DNA of 64,000 nucleotides from Coenobita brevimanus (Eukaryota > Arthropoda > Malacostraca > Decapoda > Coenobitidae). The stretch lies in contig CM064657.1 in the NCBI GenBank assembly GCA_032717465.1, positions 22,882,348-22,946,347 on the forward strand, written 5' to 3'. The position numbers were made by a program, and so were the translations under genes. Under the pieces are notes generated by a model, which was given only the letters and a program-made list of their open reading frames with translations, was not told where the DNA came from and made no database searches. This document shows, one piece after another, positions 10,822-20,809 of this stretch (position 1 is the first letter of the stretch; each line of letters begins with the position of its first letter).

Positions 10822-10958
10822 GGAGGTGTCATGTGTGCAGCCACACTACCAGGCAGGAAAGAACTTTTAGGCGCACCTCCTTGCAGTGCAAAGAGTGCAA
10901 AGTTCCCCTCTGTGCTTACCCGTGTTTTTTCGACTACCACAGCCTAAGTAGATTTTGA
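10821..10958 (+). pseudogene. Out-of-frame C-terminal zinc domain of the piggyBac transposase
   Basis: In the frame running through 10674-10958 the sequence reads RRCHVCSHTT, then LQCKECKVPLCAYPCFFDYH and a stop. This is the C-x2-C...C-x2-C...C-x3-C...H pattern of the piggyBac C-terminal cysteine-rich domain. It overlaps the last bases of the main frame but in a different phase. The simplest explanation is a 1-nt indel (or sequencing error) between about 10750 and 10810. Confidence 0.8.
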
Positions 10959-12048
10959 AAATAAGGGTAAAAATATTGGGAAAAATACTGAGAGTGACAG
11001 TGATAATATTGTTTAGTTTTCTTTTACGTGCTGACAGTGACAGCCTGATGAGTGTAAATTAGTGTATGTACTTGTAAAAGCACTGACAGTTACAGTGTTT
11101 TTTGTTGTAAATAATTGTACATAGTAATCATATAAGTATTGCGAGTGACAGTCACTCCAGTGTAAAAAGATAAAAGCATATTTTCCTATTCTGTGTTCTG
11201 AAAGTAAAAGTTTTTTGTGTATAAAATATTATTTTTATAACACTGGACAGTGACACTGATGAATAAGGCAAAAAAAAAAAGATACAGTGAAAGTGAGCGA
11301 TAGAAATGAAGTGCGAGTGGCCGACAGGAGCGAGAATAAAGTGCCTGCCGTAAGGCTGAATAAACTCGCGCCGCGGTGGTCTTCCTCATTCCCAGTCCAC
11401 AATACTGGTAGTGACATTGATTTTTATTACCGTAATAGTGACAGGCAAACGTTTGCGAAGTCCTATGATGGAAAAAAAAGGAGTATACGTGTTTTTTGCC
11501 GAGAAAAGGCAAATGTGACAATATTGACGGGAAGATCGCCACCGCGCTGCATGTCGGCCGTGCGCTCCATCCATTTTAGCCTTATTTTCAGTTCTTATTT
11601 ACAAATACGGATTCCAAACAACCTGTACGTTGTTGTATAAAGTGTACTGTGACAGATTGAGGCTGTGGTAGAAAGAAAACCGGGTTTCTGGAGGTGTGAG
11701 AGTGAAGACTTTGTTACCCAACTTTGCAAGTCTTCACAAGTCCTTGGGTAGTCAACGAAGGCTCAACATGTGGCTCAGGAGATAGCTGAATGTAAGTAAT
11801 ATATGCCATAAAAATTTTAATGCTCTAGGGTTGATCTATGATTTTTGGCTAATATTTTTCCACAGGTACTCAGACCCCGCTACAACCCCGCCACAGGGGG
11901 GGGATCGCGCGTACACAGCCGCGTTTTAGGGGTTAAGTACCAGTCCAGGAGCCAGGGGCCCACTTTCCGGACGGGACCACTTTCCAGACATGCCTTTGGC
12001 TCTATTACATCTGAGAGTAGAGGGATTACTGTATACATACATACATAT

Positions 12049-12457
12049 AATGTATATCATCATCATCAGCAGCAGCCGTTTGAGTATCCACTGCAGGACC
12101 GGCCTATCCCAACCGAAGTCGGGACGATACAGCCAATGTATCTCTAGCAAGTGACTTAGGCTGTCTGGTAGAAATTGTATGTAGGGTGAGAAGTGCTTAA
12201 TAGTGTAATTGTAGTGTTGGAGTGGCTTTGGATGTGTGTGTAGTCTGTGAACCAGGTGTAATTGGCCCGCGCAAGCCGACTGGGTGCAAGTGTACGTTAC
12301 AGTAAGCGACACTGGTTCAACCACAGCACCCCTTATGTTCGCCAATTCAGTACGTGGCCGGGTGAACACTCCCAAAGTTTATTACTCTGGGGGGGTGCGA
12401 ACCCATGTTCACCCGTGTACGAAACACACACTCTACCACTGTACCACAGAGGCTCCT
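12049..12457 (-). mobile_element. tRNA-derived SINE (first copy)
   Basis: Read on the minus strand, the element begins GGAGCCTCTGTGGTACAGTG (A-box-like) and continues to a Pol III B-box-like CCGGGTTCG-type segment about 55 bp later, here partly degenerate. A conserved body follows, ending in a GATGAT-type tail at about 12060. A second copy at 60018-60406 has the clearer B-box GGTTCGCGCCC. The element sits beside a short TA array. Confidence 0.8.
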
Positions 12458-12478
12458 ACATATATATATATATATATA

Positions 12479-12987
12479 TTAAAAGCTTGATATAACGGAA
12501 TAATTCAGCCAACCCCTATTTCGTTTTATCAAATACAGTATTCCGCCTTTTTAAGCTTCCATTCCAAAACCCTAGATGGAATGGAATTTTTGGGAAATTT
12601 GTGATTTTTCCAATATTTCTTCCCTAACTCGTGACCTGAAGCCTATACACAGTTGCTACTTAATAGCTTCTTTTGTTACACACAGACATGCTGCCTATGC
12701 TAGTTATATTTATACACACAGAGCAGTCAGAATCCACAGTGGTAATAATAATACAGTAATAATAATAAATAAAACAGTAAATAACTCACCTCCAAATGGG
12801 GGGGATATGACTTGTGTATCGCGATTTTTCCACAGCCTCGTACAAACCAGCTTGTTTCCGTTACTGAAACCTGACTCTTTGCGACAGGACAGAAAACTTC
12901 CGGTATGTTTCAAGTACCTTACGGAAAAAAGTTGTTCCGTTTTCTCAAGCTTCCGTTTTATCCCGCTTTCGCTATATCAAACTTTTA

Positions 12988-12990
<3 letters not shown>
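12479..12990. mobile_element. Short TA-flanked MITE, Tigger-like ends
   Basis: The right end in reverse complement reads CAGTAAAAGTTTGATATAGC, and the left end reads TTAAAAGCTTGATATAACGG. They are therefore inverted repeats with a TA beside the right end and TA repeat on the left. Further in, both sides carry a CGTTTTATC word in opposite orientation. It is about 510 bp with no credible coding potential. Confidence 0.6.

Positions 12991-13031
<41 letters not shown>
12991..13031. repeat. (TA)n microsatellite between two TE ends
   Basis: A run of TA units lies exactly between the MITE end (12990) and the start of the second Tigger family (13032). Confidence 0.9.
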
Positions 13032-13462
13032 CAGTGAGTCTTTGAAATATGAAAACTCAAAGTACGAATTTCCGATGGTACGAAAGTGATAAATGTAGGA
13101 CAAATTCCACAATACGAAAGTATCCGTCTCGATGGTATGAAAAGCAATACGAGAGGAAATACAAAAAATTCAAAATGAGCGCGCTGCACAGCGCTGCGCT
13201 CGCTTGCGGCAAAAAAACAAACTAACTCCTCTCTGGTAAACACATTTTCGCGTGCTTCCCAGTCGAGTCACGTCCGTCCTCTCCTCTCAGCTTCGCTGTA
13301 CATAACGCTGTTTTTCGTCGTTCTTCATCTTTTCGTATTTTCACCATGCCTCCCCAGCGCCCTGCATCATCTCCAGCATCTGGGGAACCAGGTGCAAAGA
13401 AGAAACAGAATCATACTCTCACTCTTGAGAGGAAATTGGAAATACAGTATTTAGATTGATTT
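13032..13462 (+). mobile_element. Second Tigger family, 5' fragment (2a)
   Basis: It starts CAGTGAGTCTTTGAAATATG after a TA, matching in inverted form the end at 15786 (CAATGAGTCCTTGATATACG). At 13345 an ATG opens a short frame beginning MPPQRPASSPASGEP, followed by LTLERKLEIQ, the first helix of a CENP-B-type DNA-binding domain. A stop follows and homology ends at about 13462. The rest of the transposase is missing. Confidence 0.75.
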
Positions 13463-15171
13463 AATTACCGGTAAATGTACAATGAAAGACACAACTATCT
13501 TCCCAGTTCAGTCTGAAGAAAATTTACACCAGGATAAATACAATGAAAACCCTGTTTCATCTAGTGCATATTTCAAATGGTTCGATTTTTCCATGCTATA
13601 TTCGTCAGACTTTGGGAAGATACTTGGGTCTTTCATTGTACACTTGAAGCAGCAGAAAGACCTTACCAATTCAATGCATAATCCTCCAGCTTGTTTCTGT
13701 AATTTTCTGACAACTGTCAGTTTGGCAAATTACTTTTTCTTGCTGAAAAATTTCCTCCCCATTATTATCGTCACTTTCCCCTACGATCGTTTCCAGCGCA
13801 GTGGAAGGAACTCAGCGTGCTCAAAGGTGGATATCGTTTCCCAATTTCCCAATTGGAGGTTAGGTTAGGTTAAAATTATTAGGTACAGATAAGCTCGGTT
13901 TGACCAGGTTTAGTTAAACACTTAGGGAAGAACAGTCCTTGCCGCCATTATGTTAATGAAATAAACAAGAGTTGTCACACCAGAACAGCTAAAAATGACG
14001 GGGAAACAGATTTAATAAGAAACGTTTACTGTATTTGCCAACCCAGAAATAATCTGAAAAATATACCAGACTATCAGGAAGAACTGATTTGGTAAGGTGC
14101 TTTTACTGCATAAAGTAAAACTTATGTTTAGCCCCCTCAGTGGGTATGGGTTCAGATATTTGCGTGCTCCTGTGGTCGGCCTTGGGACCATTTTTTCAAA
14201 GTTCTAAAACCAATTTCTCTTTCTTACATATGTGAAAAGACTCGTCTGGCACACCTGGCCCTTTTTTTTTTTTTTTTTTTAAACCCATCCTGTGATTTGC
14301 TATGATTCGTGAAAGAATTAATAAAATTAGGATGCATGTTACATCAGCATGTATACATTGGCCGAAAACATCTGGGACAAAGTGAACTGTAAACGCCAGA
14401 ATGCTTGAAGTGGTAGAGTAGGGTCGTGTAAACACACCAGTGACCCTCATTCCCTTCCCATAATTGCTCGCATTTTTTTTTTAGCTCGCCCTAACTCAAC
14501 GTCACTGACACCAGTACAGTAAGGCATTGTTCAGGGCCAGCAGCTCTGAAAGCGATAATGGAATACATTGTTGTTTGTATCAGTCCTCTCTCTTTCACTC
14601 AAACACATAAGAACAAACAAAAGAATGAGCAGTAAATGTACACTAACTCTAAGGAGCAGAAATAACTGTGCTCAGTCGGTCCGAAATATATTGGGAAGAG
14701 TGATAGCGAACGAAGAATGTGGGACTGAATGCTAACCTACGAGACCACGTGGGATGAAAGAGTAATTTTTTTTTTTATTATTAGCGAACATTTTTGTTCC
14801 ATATCATCTCTTAAAATTGTAAAACCCATAATCTTTCGTGTAAACATACAGCCTAAAGACCATACCAATTCAGTTCATATTCCTCTAGTTTGTCTTCTTT
14901 ATTTTTCTGACTATTTTGAGGGTGGTAAATTATGTTCTCTTGCAGAAAGAAACTTACTCAAAATTAGGGCACATGTAACATAAGCATGTAAACATCGGCG
15001 TGGAGTGAAGAGAGCGCCTGACTGATGGGATGGTAGAGTAGGGTCATGTACACACACCAGTGACCTTTGTTCCCTTCCCGTAATTGTTCGCATTTTTTTA
15101 TAATGCCCTAACTCAATGTCATTCACACCGAAACAGTGAAGTGTTGTTCAGGGCTGGCAACTATGAAAGGG
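13463..15171. repeat. Unclassified block with internal direct duplication
   Basis: The block between the two Tigger fragments contains a diverged direct repeat. About 13640-13760 and 14320-14545 correspond to 14840-15170; shared words include GGTAGAGTAGGGTC and ACACACCAGTGACC. Between them (13760-14300) is sequence unique in the window, with a short GGTTAGGTTAGGTTA stretch at about 13857 and a poly-T run at about 14261. The ends carry TACAGTATT and its inverse AATACTGTA, which may be short TIRs. No coding region is recognised. Confidence 0.55.
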
Positions 15172-15786
15172 TTAATGGAATACTGTATGAAAAATTCAAA
15201 ATGGGCACGGTGCATAGCACCGCACTTGCTTGCCAAGAGAAAACGAACTAACTCCTCTCTGGTAAACAAATTTTCACGCGCTTTTCAGTTGAGTCCACGT
15301 CCCTCCTCTCCTTACACCCTCGCTGTACGTGAGGATATTTTCGCAGCCCTTCATCTTTTCGTATTGTTTCGCCATGCCTCCCAAGCACCCTGCATCATCT
15401 CCAGCATTGGGGGAGCCTGCTGCAAAGAAGCAGCAGCACCGTACTGTAATTCTGAAAAGGAAATTGGAAATTATAAGACCCCATGAGGGACAGGGAGTCT
15501 CGGAGATTGGGCGTGCTTTAGGCCTTGCTGTTTCCACCACTGGAACTGTGATGAAGCAAAAAGGAGATGTACAAGAATATGGCCACCTCCTTTTCTACAG
15601 TTGTATACAGGTATTGCTTACTTCTTAATCAAGGGGGTGAAATTTAGGTGGTGGTCTGAGGGGGTCCTGGGACGCATCCCCCCTTTTATATATATTTCAG
15701 TGGGGAAAATCGTTCCGATATACAAAATTTCGAATCATGAAAGATTTTTTTGGTCCCTATCCCTTTCGTATATCAAGGACTCATTG
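15172..15786 (+). mobile_element. Second Tigger family, fragment with 3' TIR (2b)
   Basis: The 5' terminus is missing (homology to 2a begins at the word AAAAATTCAAAATG). The fragment has the transposase N-terminus at 15374 and ends with an inverted terminus at 15786, followed by TA. The core of the transposase is deleted. With 2a it forms two partial copies in the same orientation. Confidence 0.72.
15374..15628 (+). pseudogene. Tigger transposase N-terminal remnant
   Basis: The ATG at 15374 starts MPPKHPASSPALGEPAAKK, then ILKRKLEIIRPHEGQGVSEI and GRALGLAVSTTGTVMKQK, a recognisable CENP-B-type helix-turn-helix. It runs into unrelated residues and a stop. No DDE residues remain, so it is a dead fragment. 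It is a closer match to the Tigger/jerky group than to mariner. Confidence 0.7.
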
Positions 15787-15810
15787 TATACATATATACA
15801 CACAAACACT

Positions 15811-16550
15811 CGAGGTGCTGCCCAAAAGTTCCAGTAATTTGAATATTATAGGAAAATAAGGTACTGTACCTCCTAGTTCTCACTGTTTCCATTGAAGTAG
15901 TCGCACTGGGCATGTATACAGTGGTCCATGCATCCCTGGAAGGCTTCAGGCATGATGGTCTTGAGGACCTCCTGCGATTCTGTCTGGATCTCCTAAATCA
16001 AGTCAAATCGACTTCCTTTTAGTCATAATTTCATCTTGGGAAACAGGAAAAAGTCGCAGGGGGCTAAGTCAGATGAATAGGCTAAGTGGGGAATGACTAC
16101 TGTGTTAGTGGAAGTCAGGAACTGCTGGACAACAATTGATGTGTGGGTGGGGGCATTGTCATGATGTAGGATCCAGTCCTTGTTCTTCCACTGTTCCAGA
16201 CATTTGCTGTGGATGTTGTCTCTCAGACACTGCAAACCTTCACAGTAAAACTTTCCGCTGATGGACTGACCAGATGGGACGAATTCGTCATGAACAATCC
16301 CTTGGATATCGAAGAAAACAATCAACATCGACTTGACATTGCTGTGCCATTGGTCCGCCATTGCAAAACCACCAAACCACCAACCACCACGTTACAATAG
16401 TAAGCGTAGCTCAATAACACTTCCACTCACAGACATGGCCGGGGCCACACTGACATACAAGGAGTGCTGCTGACTCCTCCTGCTGGCAAAAGGCAAAACT
16501 GCAAATGGTTGGCTCCCTCTGTTCAAATTACTGGAACTTTTGGGAGATAG
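15811..16550 (-). mobile_element. Deleted mariner element
   Basis: The ends are inverted: CCCAAAAGTTCCAGTAATTT on the left and its reverse complement AAATTACTGGAACTTTTGGG on the right. Left of the shared core is CGAGGTGCTG, typical of a mariner tip; the right tip has been replaced by GATA repeats. The body is only about 740 bp, against about 1.3 kb for complete mariners, and encodes only the catalytic half of the transposase. Confidence 0.85.
16023..16361 (-). pseudogene. mariner transposase, catalytic part only
   Basis: The 112-residue frame contains three aspartate motifs of mariner: VFFDIQGIVH, LHHDNAPTHTS and DLAPCDFFLF, with 34 residues between the second and third (D34D). The N-terminal helix-turn-helix region and about two thirds of the usual ~345 residues are missing, because the 5' leader is joined directly before MADQWHSN. 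It cannot encode a full enzyme. Confidence 0.88.
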
Positions 16551-16833
16551 ATAGATAGATAAGTAAACATACATATATGTATACAGTACATGAATATTTA
16601 TGGTCAGTCATACAAAGAAGGGTTGGTTTTTATACCCCACTCCTTTCCCATGTAATTACCATTTACAAGATTAAGAAAAAATGCATTTTCCCATTTTTCT
16701 CCCAAATTCCATGTCATACTATTAGATGCATGTGGATGCAGTCGCCTGGATGATTTTTTAATACAAGGAGGGATTATTGGTGTGTTGAGAGACAGGTCTC
16801 ACAAGGTACTGTGTTCATACTTTACCTGATTAA
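16551..16833. other. No recognisable feature
   Basis: Apart from GATA repeats at the left edge, I see no coding or repeat structure here. Confidence 0.4.
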
Positions 16834-17329
16834 CCCCTAAGCACCGGTCGACGTGATATGCTGACGCGATTGAGGTGGACGGAGGCCACTGGGTGTCAGC
16901 ATTTGCTGCAAGTGCATTCCCGCCATAGTTTGATCTGGCTTGTGTTTGATTTTGCCACCAAAGGGTAGGGAGAGACTCCTGCCAGCGCATGCTAGTGTGC
17001 ATCAGTCTGTCCCATGACTTTGCCAGGTATAGAATGATGTTTTCTGAAGCCTCCACGTCCATTTCTGTTCTCACATTATGCAGACCCCTTGCTTCATCTA
17101 CCCCTGCCAAGCCTCTTTCCAAAGATACTAGGAAAGGGCTTGGTGTTAGTATCGTAGGATGTGCCATGGATGCCACTGTGTCTAGTTTATCTAGTAGTGG
17201 AGAAGTTATCTTATTGAGAGTTGTGCCAAAGTCAGGGCCCGTGCACTTACACATGAAGATATCCCGCTTCAGGTGCCAAAAGCTACTCATCTTCTTCACG
17301 TCCCTACACATCTCCATGACCACCTGCAC
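16799..17329 (-). CDS. Unrecognised ORF inside a TTAA element
   Basis: The minus-strand frame is open for at least 176 codons, and stays open upstream of 17329 to about 17380 (reading ...LLLANESIPKV). Its residues do not resemble any transposase I know. Visible parts are MEMCRDVKKMSSFWHLKRD, MCKCTGPDFGTTLNKI and LAKSWDRLMHTSMRWQES. The composition is ordinary and protein-like, not low-complexity. The last ~20 residues run through the terminal repeat, so the genuine coding part must end earlier. It could be a fragment of a host gene picked up by the element, or an uncharacterised transposon protein. There is no clear start codon, so it may be an internal exon or truncated copy. Confidence 0.35.
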   Translation of the reverse strand: MQVVMEMCRDVKKMSSFWHLKRDIFMCKCTGPDFGTTLNKITSPLLDKLDTVASMAHPTILTPSPFLVSLERGLAGVDEARGLHNVRTEMDVEASENIILYLAKSWDRLMHTSMRWQESLPTLWWQNQTQARSNYGGNALAANADTQWPPSTSIASAYHVDRCLGVNQVKYEHSTL

Positions 17330-17496
17330 CTTGGGGATGCTTTCATTTGCAAGAAGAAGAGTTGATGAATAATATGGTCTTTAAATTGTTTCCCTAACTA
17401 ATACTTTACCAGATATGAAAGATTTGAAAAAGGCTGTTTTGGGAATTTTGCCTGTAGTGAGGACAACCACACTATAAATCACCCGGCATCAAGAGG
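16834..17496. mobile_element. TTAA-flanked piggyBac-type non-autonomous element with ORF
   Basis: TTAA is present at 16830-16833 and 17497-17500. The inner ends are inverted and similar: CCCCTAAGCACCGG on the left and, in reverse complement, CCTCTTGATGCCGG on the right. The first bases match the tip of the 3.7 kb piggyBac (CCCCTAA). The element carries no piggyBac protein but has a long minus-strand ORF. Confidence 0.6.
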
Positions 17497-17500
17497 TTAA

Positions 17501-19752
17501 TCTATCTATCTATTTATAGCCCGTCGCCCTAATCCTGCAAAGGGTGGTTGCAGACAAAACGCCTCCAAGTCGCTCTTTCACCCACCATTTGACTACCCTC
17601 CCCCCAACTCACTCCCCCCTCCCTCATATACCTCTCAACTCCATCCCTTCTCATCCTCGGTCTACTCCTCCCCCTCCCTCCCTCAACCTCACCTACATAC
17701 ACCCTTTTAGTTGTTCTTTCATTCTCCATTCTCTCCACATGTCCAAACCACCTCAGTGTATTTCTCCTAATCTTCTCAACCACGTCCACATTCACCCCAC
17801 AACGTTCCTTCACGTCTTCATTCGTAAACCTCTCCCTCCATGTCACTCCACATGCTCCTCTCAAGTAACTCATTTCCACTGCTCTCACTCTTGACTTGTT
17901 CTCCTCTAGCAAGGTCCATGCCTCGCTTCCATATGTCAGGGTAGGGATCTCAATACTATCATGCAGTGAATTCTTAACTTCCATACTCACCTCCCTATTT
18001 CTCATCACTGCTTTCAGTGAACCAACAACCTTCCTTCCCTACTGTACCCTTTCACGCACTTCATCCCCCAATGTTCCATCCATACCCATCACACTACCCA
18101 AGTACTTGAATGCACTCACATTCTTCATATCCTCACCATCCAGCCTCACTGCACACTCTGTGACTTCATTCCTCTCAAACACCATAACTTTACTCTTGTG
18201 TACATTAACTTTCAGATTCCTCTTCCTACACACTGTCCCAAATTCATTCACCAAACCTTGCAACTCCTATTCATCTTCACTCAACAATACTGTATCATCA
18301 GCAAACAGCAACACCGGAATCTTCCACATCTCACCCTCATTCATTAGAGCCACCCCCACATCCACTGCCCTACCTTGCACCTCCTTTACAACCCCATCCA
18401 TGTATATATTAAGTAGCCATGGAGACATCACACAACCCTGTTTCAGTCCCACGTTGAGATCAAAGAACTCGCTCAGCTAACCATCAACTCGCACCGTAGC
18501 CCTAGCCCCTTCGTACATACTCTTCACAGCACTCAACAATTTCCCATCCACTCCATATATTCTTGATACCTTCAACATACCTTGCCTATCTATTTTGTCA
18601 TAAGCTTTCTCCAAGCCCATGAAGACAGCATACACTTTCTTTCCCTTCTCTAGATACTTCTCCACTAAACATCTTCGAACAAATATCTGATCTACACACC
18701 CTTTTCCCTTCCTAAATCCCCCTTGTTCTTCTCCAACTAGCTCCTTTGTCATATGCCTAACCCTATCAATGAGTATTCTGCTATATATTTTTCCAGTCAC
18801 ACTAAGAAGGCAAATACCCCTATGGTTACCACATACTTCTCTCTCCCCTGGTCCTTTGTATAAAGGAACAGTTATACCTGATTTCCATTTCTCTGGAACC
18901 CTTCCCTCTTCCCAAGCCAATCTACACAACTTCCTTATGAACTCCACTACAATCTCACCCCCATACCTCAGCATTTCACCACACACACCATCAATTCCTG
19001 GGGTCTTTCTCATCTTGATCTTCTTCATTGCTTCCACTACTTCCGCCCTACTGATCTCTTCCTCCCTCCACTCATCTCTTCTTCTCCCAGCCATTCCCCA
19101 ACGACTTTTACTCACATTGCTCTCACTCTCTACATTCAACAAATCTTGAAAGTGCTCCTTTCATCTTCTCAATTCTCTCTCTTCTCCACCAACAATCTAT
19201 TATTCCTATCTTTCACTCCCCTACTGTTTCCCCTTTCACACTGCCTTACTTTCTTTACCTTCTTCCAAAACAATTTCTTACTCTCCCTCCATTCCACACT
19301 CAGATTCCTCCCAAATTCTTCATCCACTTTCTTCTTACTCTCCTTCACCAGTCTATTCACCTCCCTTCTCCTTCTCACATATACCTCTCTCTTCTCTCTC
19401 TTCATCTTCTCCCCTACCTCTGCTCACTAGCCATTCGCTATATGCCTTCTTCTTTTGTTCCACAGCTTGTTTCACCTCATCATTCCACCATGCTGTCCCT
19501 TGCACACCCTTGCATCTCCTCCTCACTCCACAAACCACCTCACACGCTGCACCTGTCTCTTCCATGAATATCTTACACATGTCTTCCACCCCTTCCATCT
19601 GCTCTAACTCATACCTTCCCAATCTTTCTTCCACTATGCTCTTATACTCTGCCATTTTCTCACTATCTTGCAATGTCTCCACTCTTCTCACAGGAGCTGT
19701 TTCCTCCTGTCTTCCCCTTCGTCTCTTCAACCATTTTCTTTGCAGCTTTACC
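17501..19752 (-). mobile_element. LINE with (TAGA)n tail, copy R2, decayed
   Basis: On the minus strand the 3' end lies at 17501 with TAGA repeats. Open pieces cover the linker (19353-19750), RT palm (18477-19142, with GIDGVCGEMLRYGG and GFRKGKGCVDQIF), GLKQGCVMSPW and FADDTVLLSEDE (18267-18452) and the C-terminus with YGSEAWTL and RWFGHVERM (17529-18008). Frames are broken by several stops and shifts. It lacks the endonuclease. The 5' edge touches another LINE at 19753. Confidence 0.88.
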
Positions 19753-20404
19753 TGAGGAGTATGTGTGGAGTGACGCGTATGGATCGAGTGCGAAATGAAG
19801 AAGTGCGAAGGAGAACTGGAATTGTTCGGGAGATGGCTGGTAGAGTTGAGCAGAGGATGTTGCAATGGTTTGGGCATATGGAGAGAACGGATAATGAGCG
19901 ATTGGTGAAAAAGATAACTAGATCTGATGTGAGAGGTGTAAGGCTGAGAGGAAGACCACGAATAGGATGGATGGACAGTGTGAAGAGAGCGCTGGATGCG
20001 AGAGGGATGTCTGTTGAGCAAGGAAGAGTGACTGTGCGTGACAGAAATAAATGGAGAGAAATTATGATTGAATAAGTGATGACGCAGCCCTGAGGGGATA
20101 TTCTCCCGCATTTGGTCTGATCAGCTAGTCAGGTCAGGTGCAGGTAAGGGGATGGGTCTGTTATGATGTGGCAGGGGTACACCAGTTCTGCTGTCGGGCC
20201 CTGCTGCGGATGTCACTGATTGCATTGCGCAGTTGACCCTTGTGCAGTGTGATGCGGTGAGGATCTGTCCGTTCTCCCCTTTGGAGCTAAGATGCGAATG
20301 AATGTGTTTGAATGGATGAGTAAATGGAGAGTGAGTCGTCCTGTCTCGGCTATCTCCCTTTCCTTGGGGGAAGCAGCCTAGGTATATAGATATAGATAGA
20401 TAGA
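19753..20404 (+). mobile_element. LINE 3' fragment of a related subfamily (R5)
   Basis: The plus-strand frame contains RVRNEEVRRRTGI, MLQWFGHMERTDNERL and GRPRIGWMDSVKRAL, a diverged relative of the R-family C-terminus. It ends at about 20404 in ATAGATATAGATAGATAG. It lies head-to-head with R2, and both keep their own 3' tails, so two insertions have met here. About 330 bp of 3' non-coding sequence precedes the tail. Confidence 0.78.
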
Positions 20405-20546
20405 TCACTAAGTAATGCAGGCTATATTATCTGTATTTAAATTAGGATTAAAAATGATATTTGTGTTGTTGTTTAAACCATTCATGAAGATAGTGGAAAA
20501 TGTGCTTTTGGGGGGCTGTGAATAGTTGGCACACCATCCAGTAATC

Positions 20547-20556
20547 CCCCCCCCCC

Positions 20557-20589
<33 letters not shown>
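20547..20589. repeat. Poly-C / poly-A tract
   Basis: A run of C (about 20547-20557) is followed by about 28 A residues, just upstream of a candidate exon. It may be the tail of an old retroposon. Confidence 0.8.
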
Positions 20590-20620
20590 CATCCAGACAG
20601 TAAAATTTTTCTTCTTTCAG

Positions 20621-20809
20621 TTGAACCCTCCCCATGTGAAGGTGGTTCTGCCCCCAGAGGAAGAATGCGAAGTGGGCAGTGGACGCAATAATTTGATCCA
20701 TGCTCTCCTCTTGTTCCTTCACTATGTCACCTACGAACAGCACTCTCGCATTGGCAACATCAACCTTGACATGTCTGGGATAAATTTATCTTGGGTTGTG
20801 AGAGCTTAA
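20621..20809 (+). CDS. Candidate terminal exon of a host gene, unrecognised
   Basis: A pyrimidine-rich tract ending in CTTCTTTCAG (to 20620) looks like a splice acceptor. It is followed by 62 codons open to a TAA at 20807. The peptide looks like a folded protein: VKVVLPPEEECEVGSGRNN, then LIHALLLFLHYVTYEQHSR and LDMSGINLSWVVRA. It matches no transposon protein I know and I cannot name the family. An AATAAA at 21192-21197 could be its polyadenylation signal, giving a 3' UTR of about 400 bp. No upstream exon is identified within the window. The alternative is a chance open frame. Confidence 0.4.
   Translation: MNPPHVKVVLPPEEECEVGSGRNNLIHALLLFLHYVTYEQHSRIGNINLDMSGINLSWVVRA

Larger units (their letters stand above)
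8206..11932 (+). mobile_element. piggyBac DNA transposon, 3.7 kb
   Basis: Flanking TTAA is at 8202-8205 and 11933-11936. The terminal inverted repeats are exact over 14 bp (CCCCTAAAACGCGG at both ends). Insertion is into copy B, and the uninterrupted target can be read in the first Tigger (GTCCATAAGTACCAG near 2.82 kb). The element has a transposase frame (8623-10821) and about 970 bp of 3' non-coding DNA (10959-11932) containing many GTGACAG-type words that could be transposase-binding sites. Identical TIR tips suggest fairly recent insertion. Confidence 0.93.
4001..12031 (+). mobile_element. Non-autonomous Tigger relative, copy B, split by two insertions
   Basis: Copy B survives in three pieces: 4001-4282, 7358-8205 and 11933-12031. 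The first starts in the 5' terminal region (its outermost ~26 bp lost to the TA array). The last ends in AGGGATTACTG followed by TA at 12032-12033. Copy C is inserted at a TA (4281-4282/7358-7359). The 3.7 kb piggyBac is inserted at TTAA (8202-8205/11933-11936). With insertions removed, the flanking halves join to sequence that stays uninterrupted in sister copies, for example GTACCAGTCCAGGAGCC near 2.83 kb. No transposase is present; length without inserts is about 1.23 kb. Confidence 0.85.

Noticed and set aside
13857..13875. Telomere repeat array
   Set aside because: Only three GGTTA words occur, too short and degenerate for a telomeric tract.
17544..19755. Plus-strand ORFs of 116-194 codons across LINE R2
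   Set aside because: Same antisense effect; the peptides parallel those opposite R3 and R4 and carry no domain.
19353..20111. 252-codon minus-strand ORF as one protein
   Set aside because: It is a chimera: its start is antisense to LINE R5 and its end is the linker of LINE R2.
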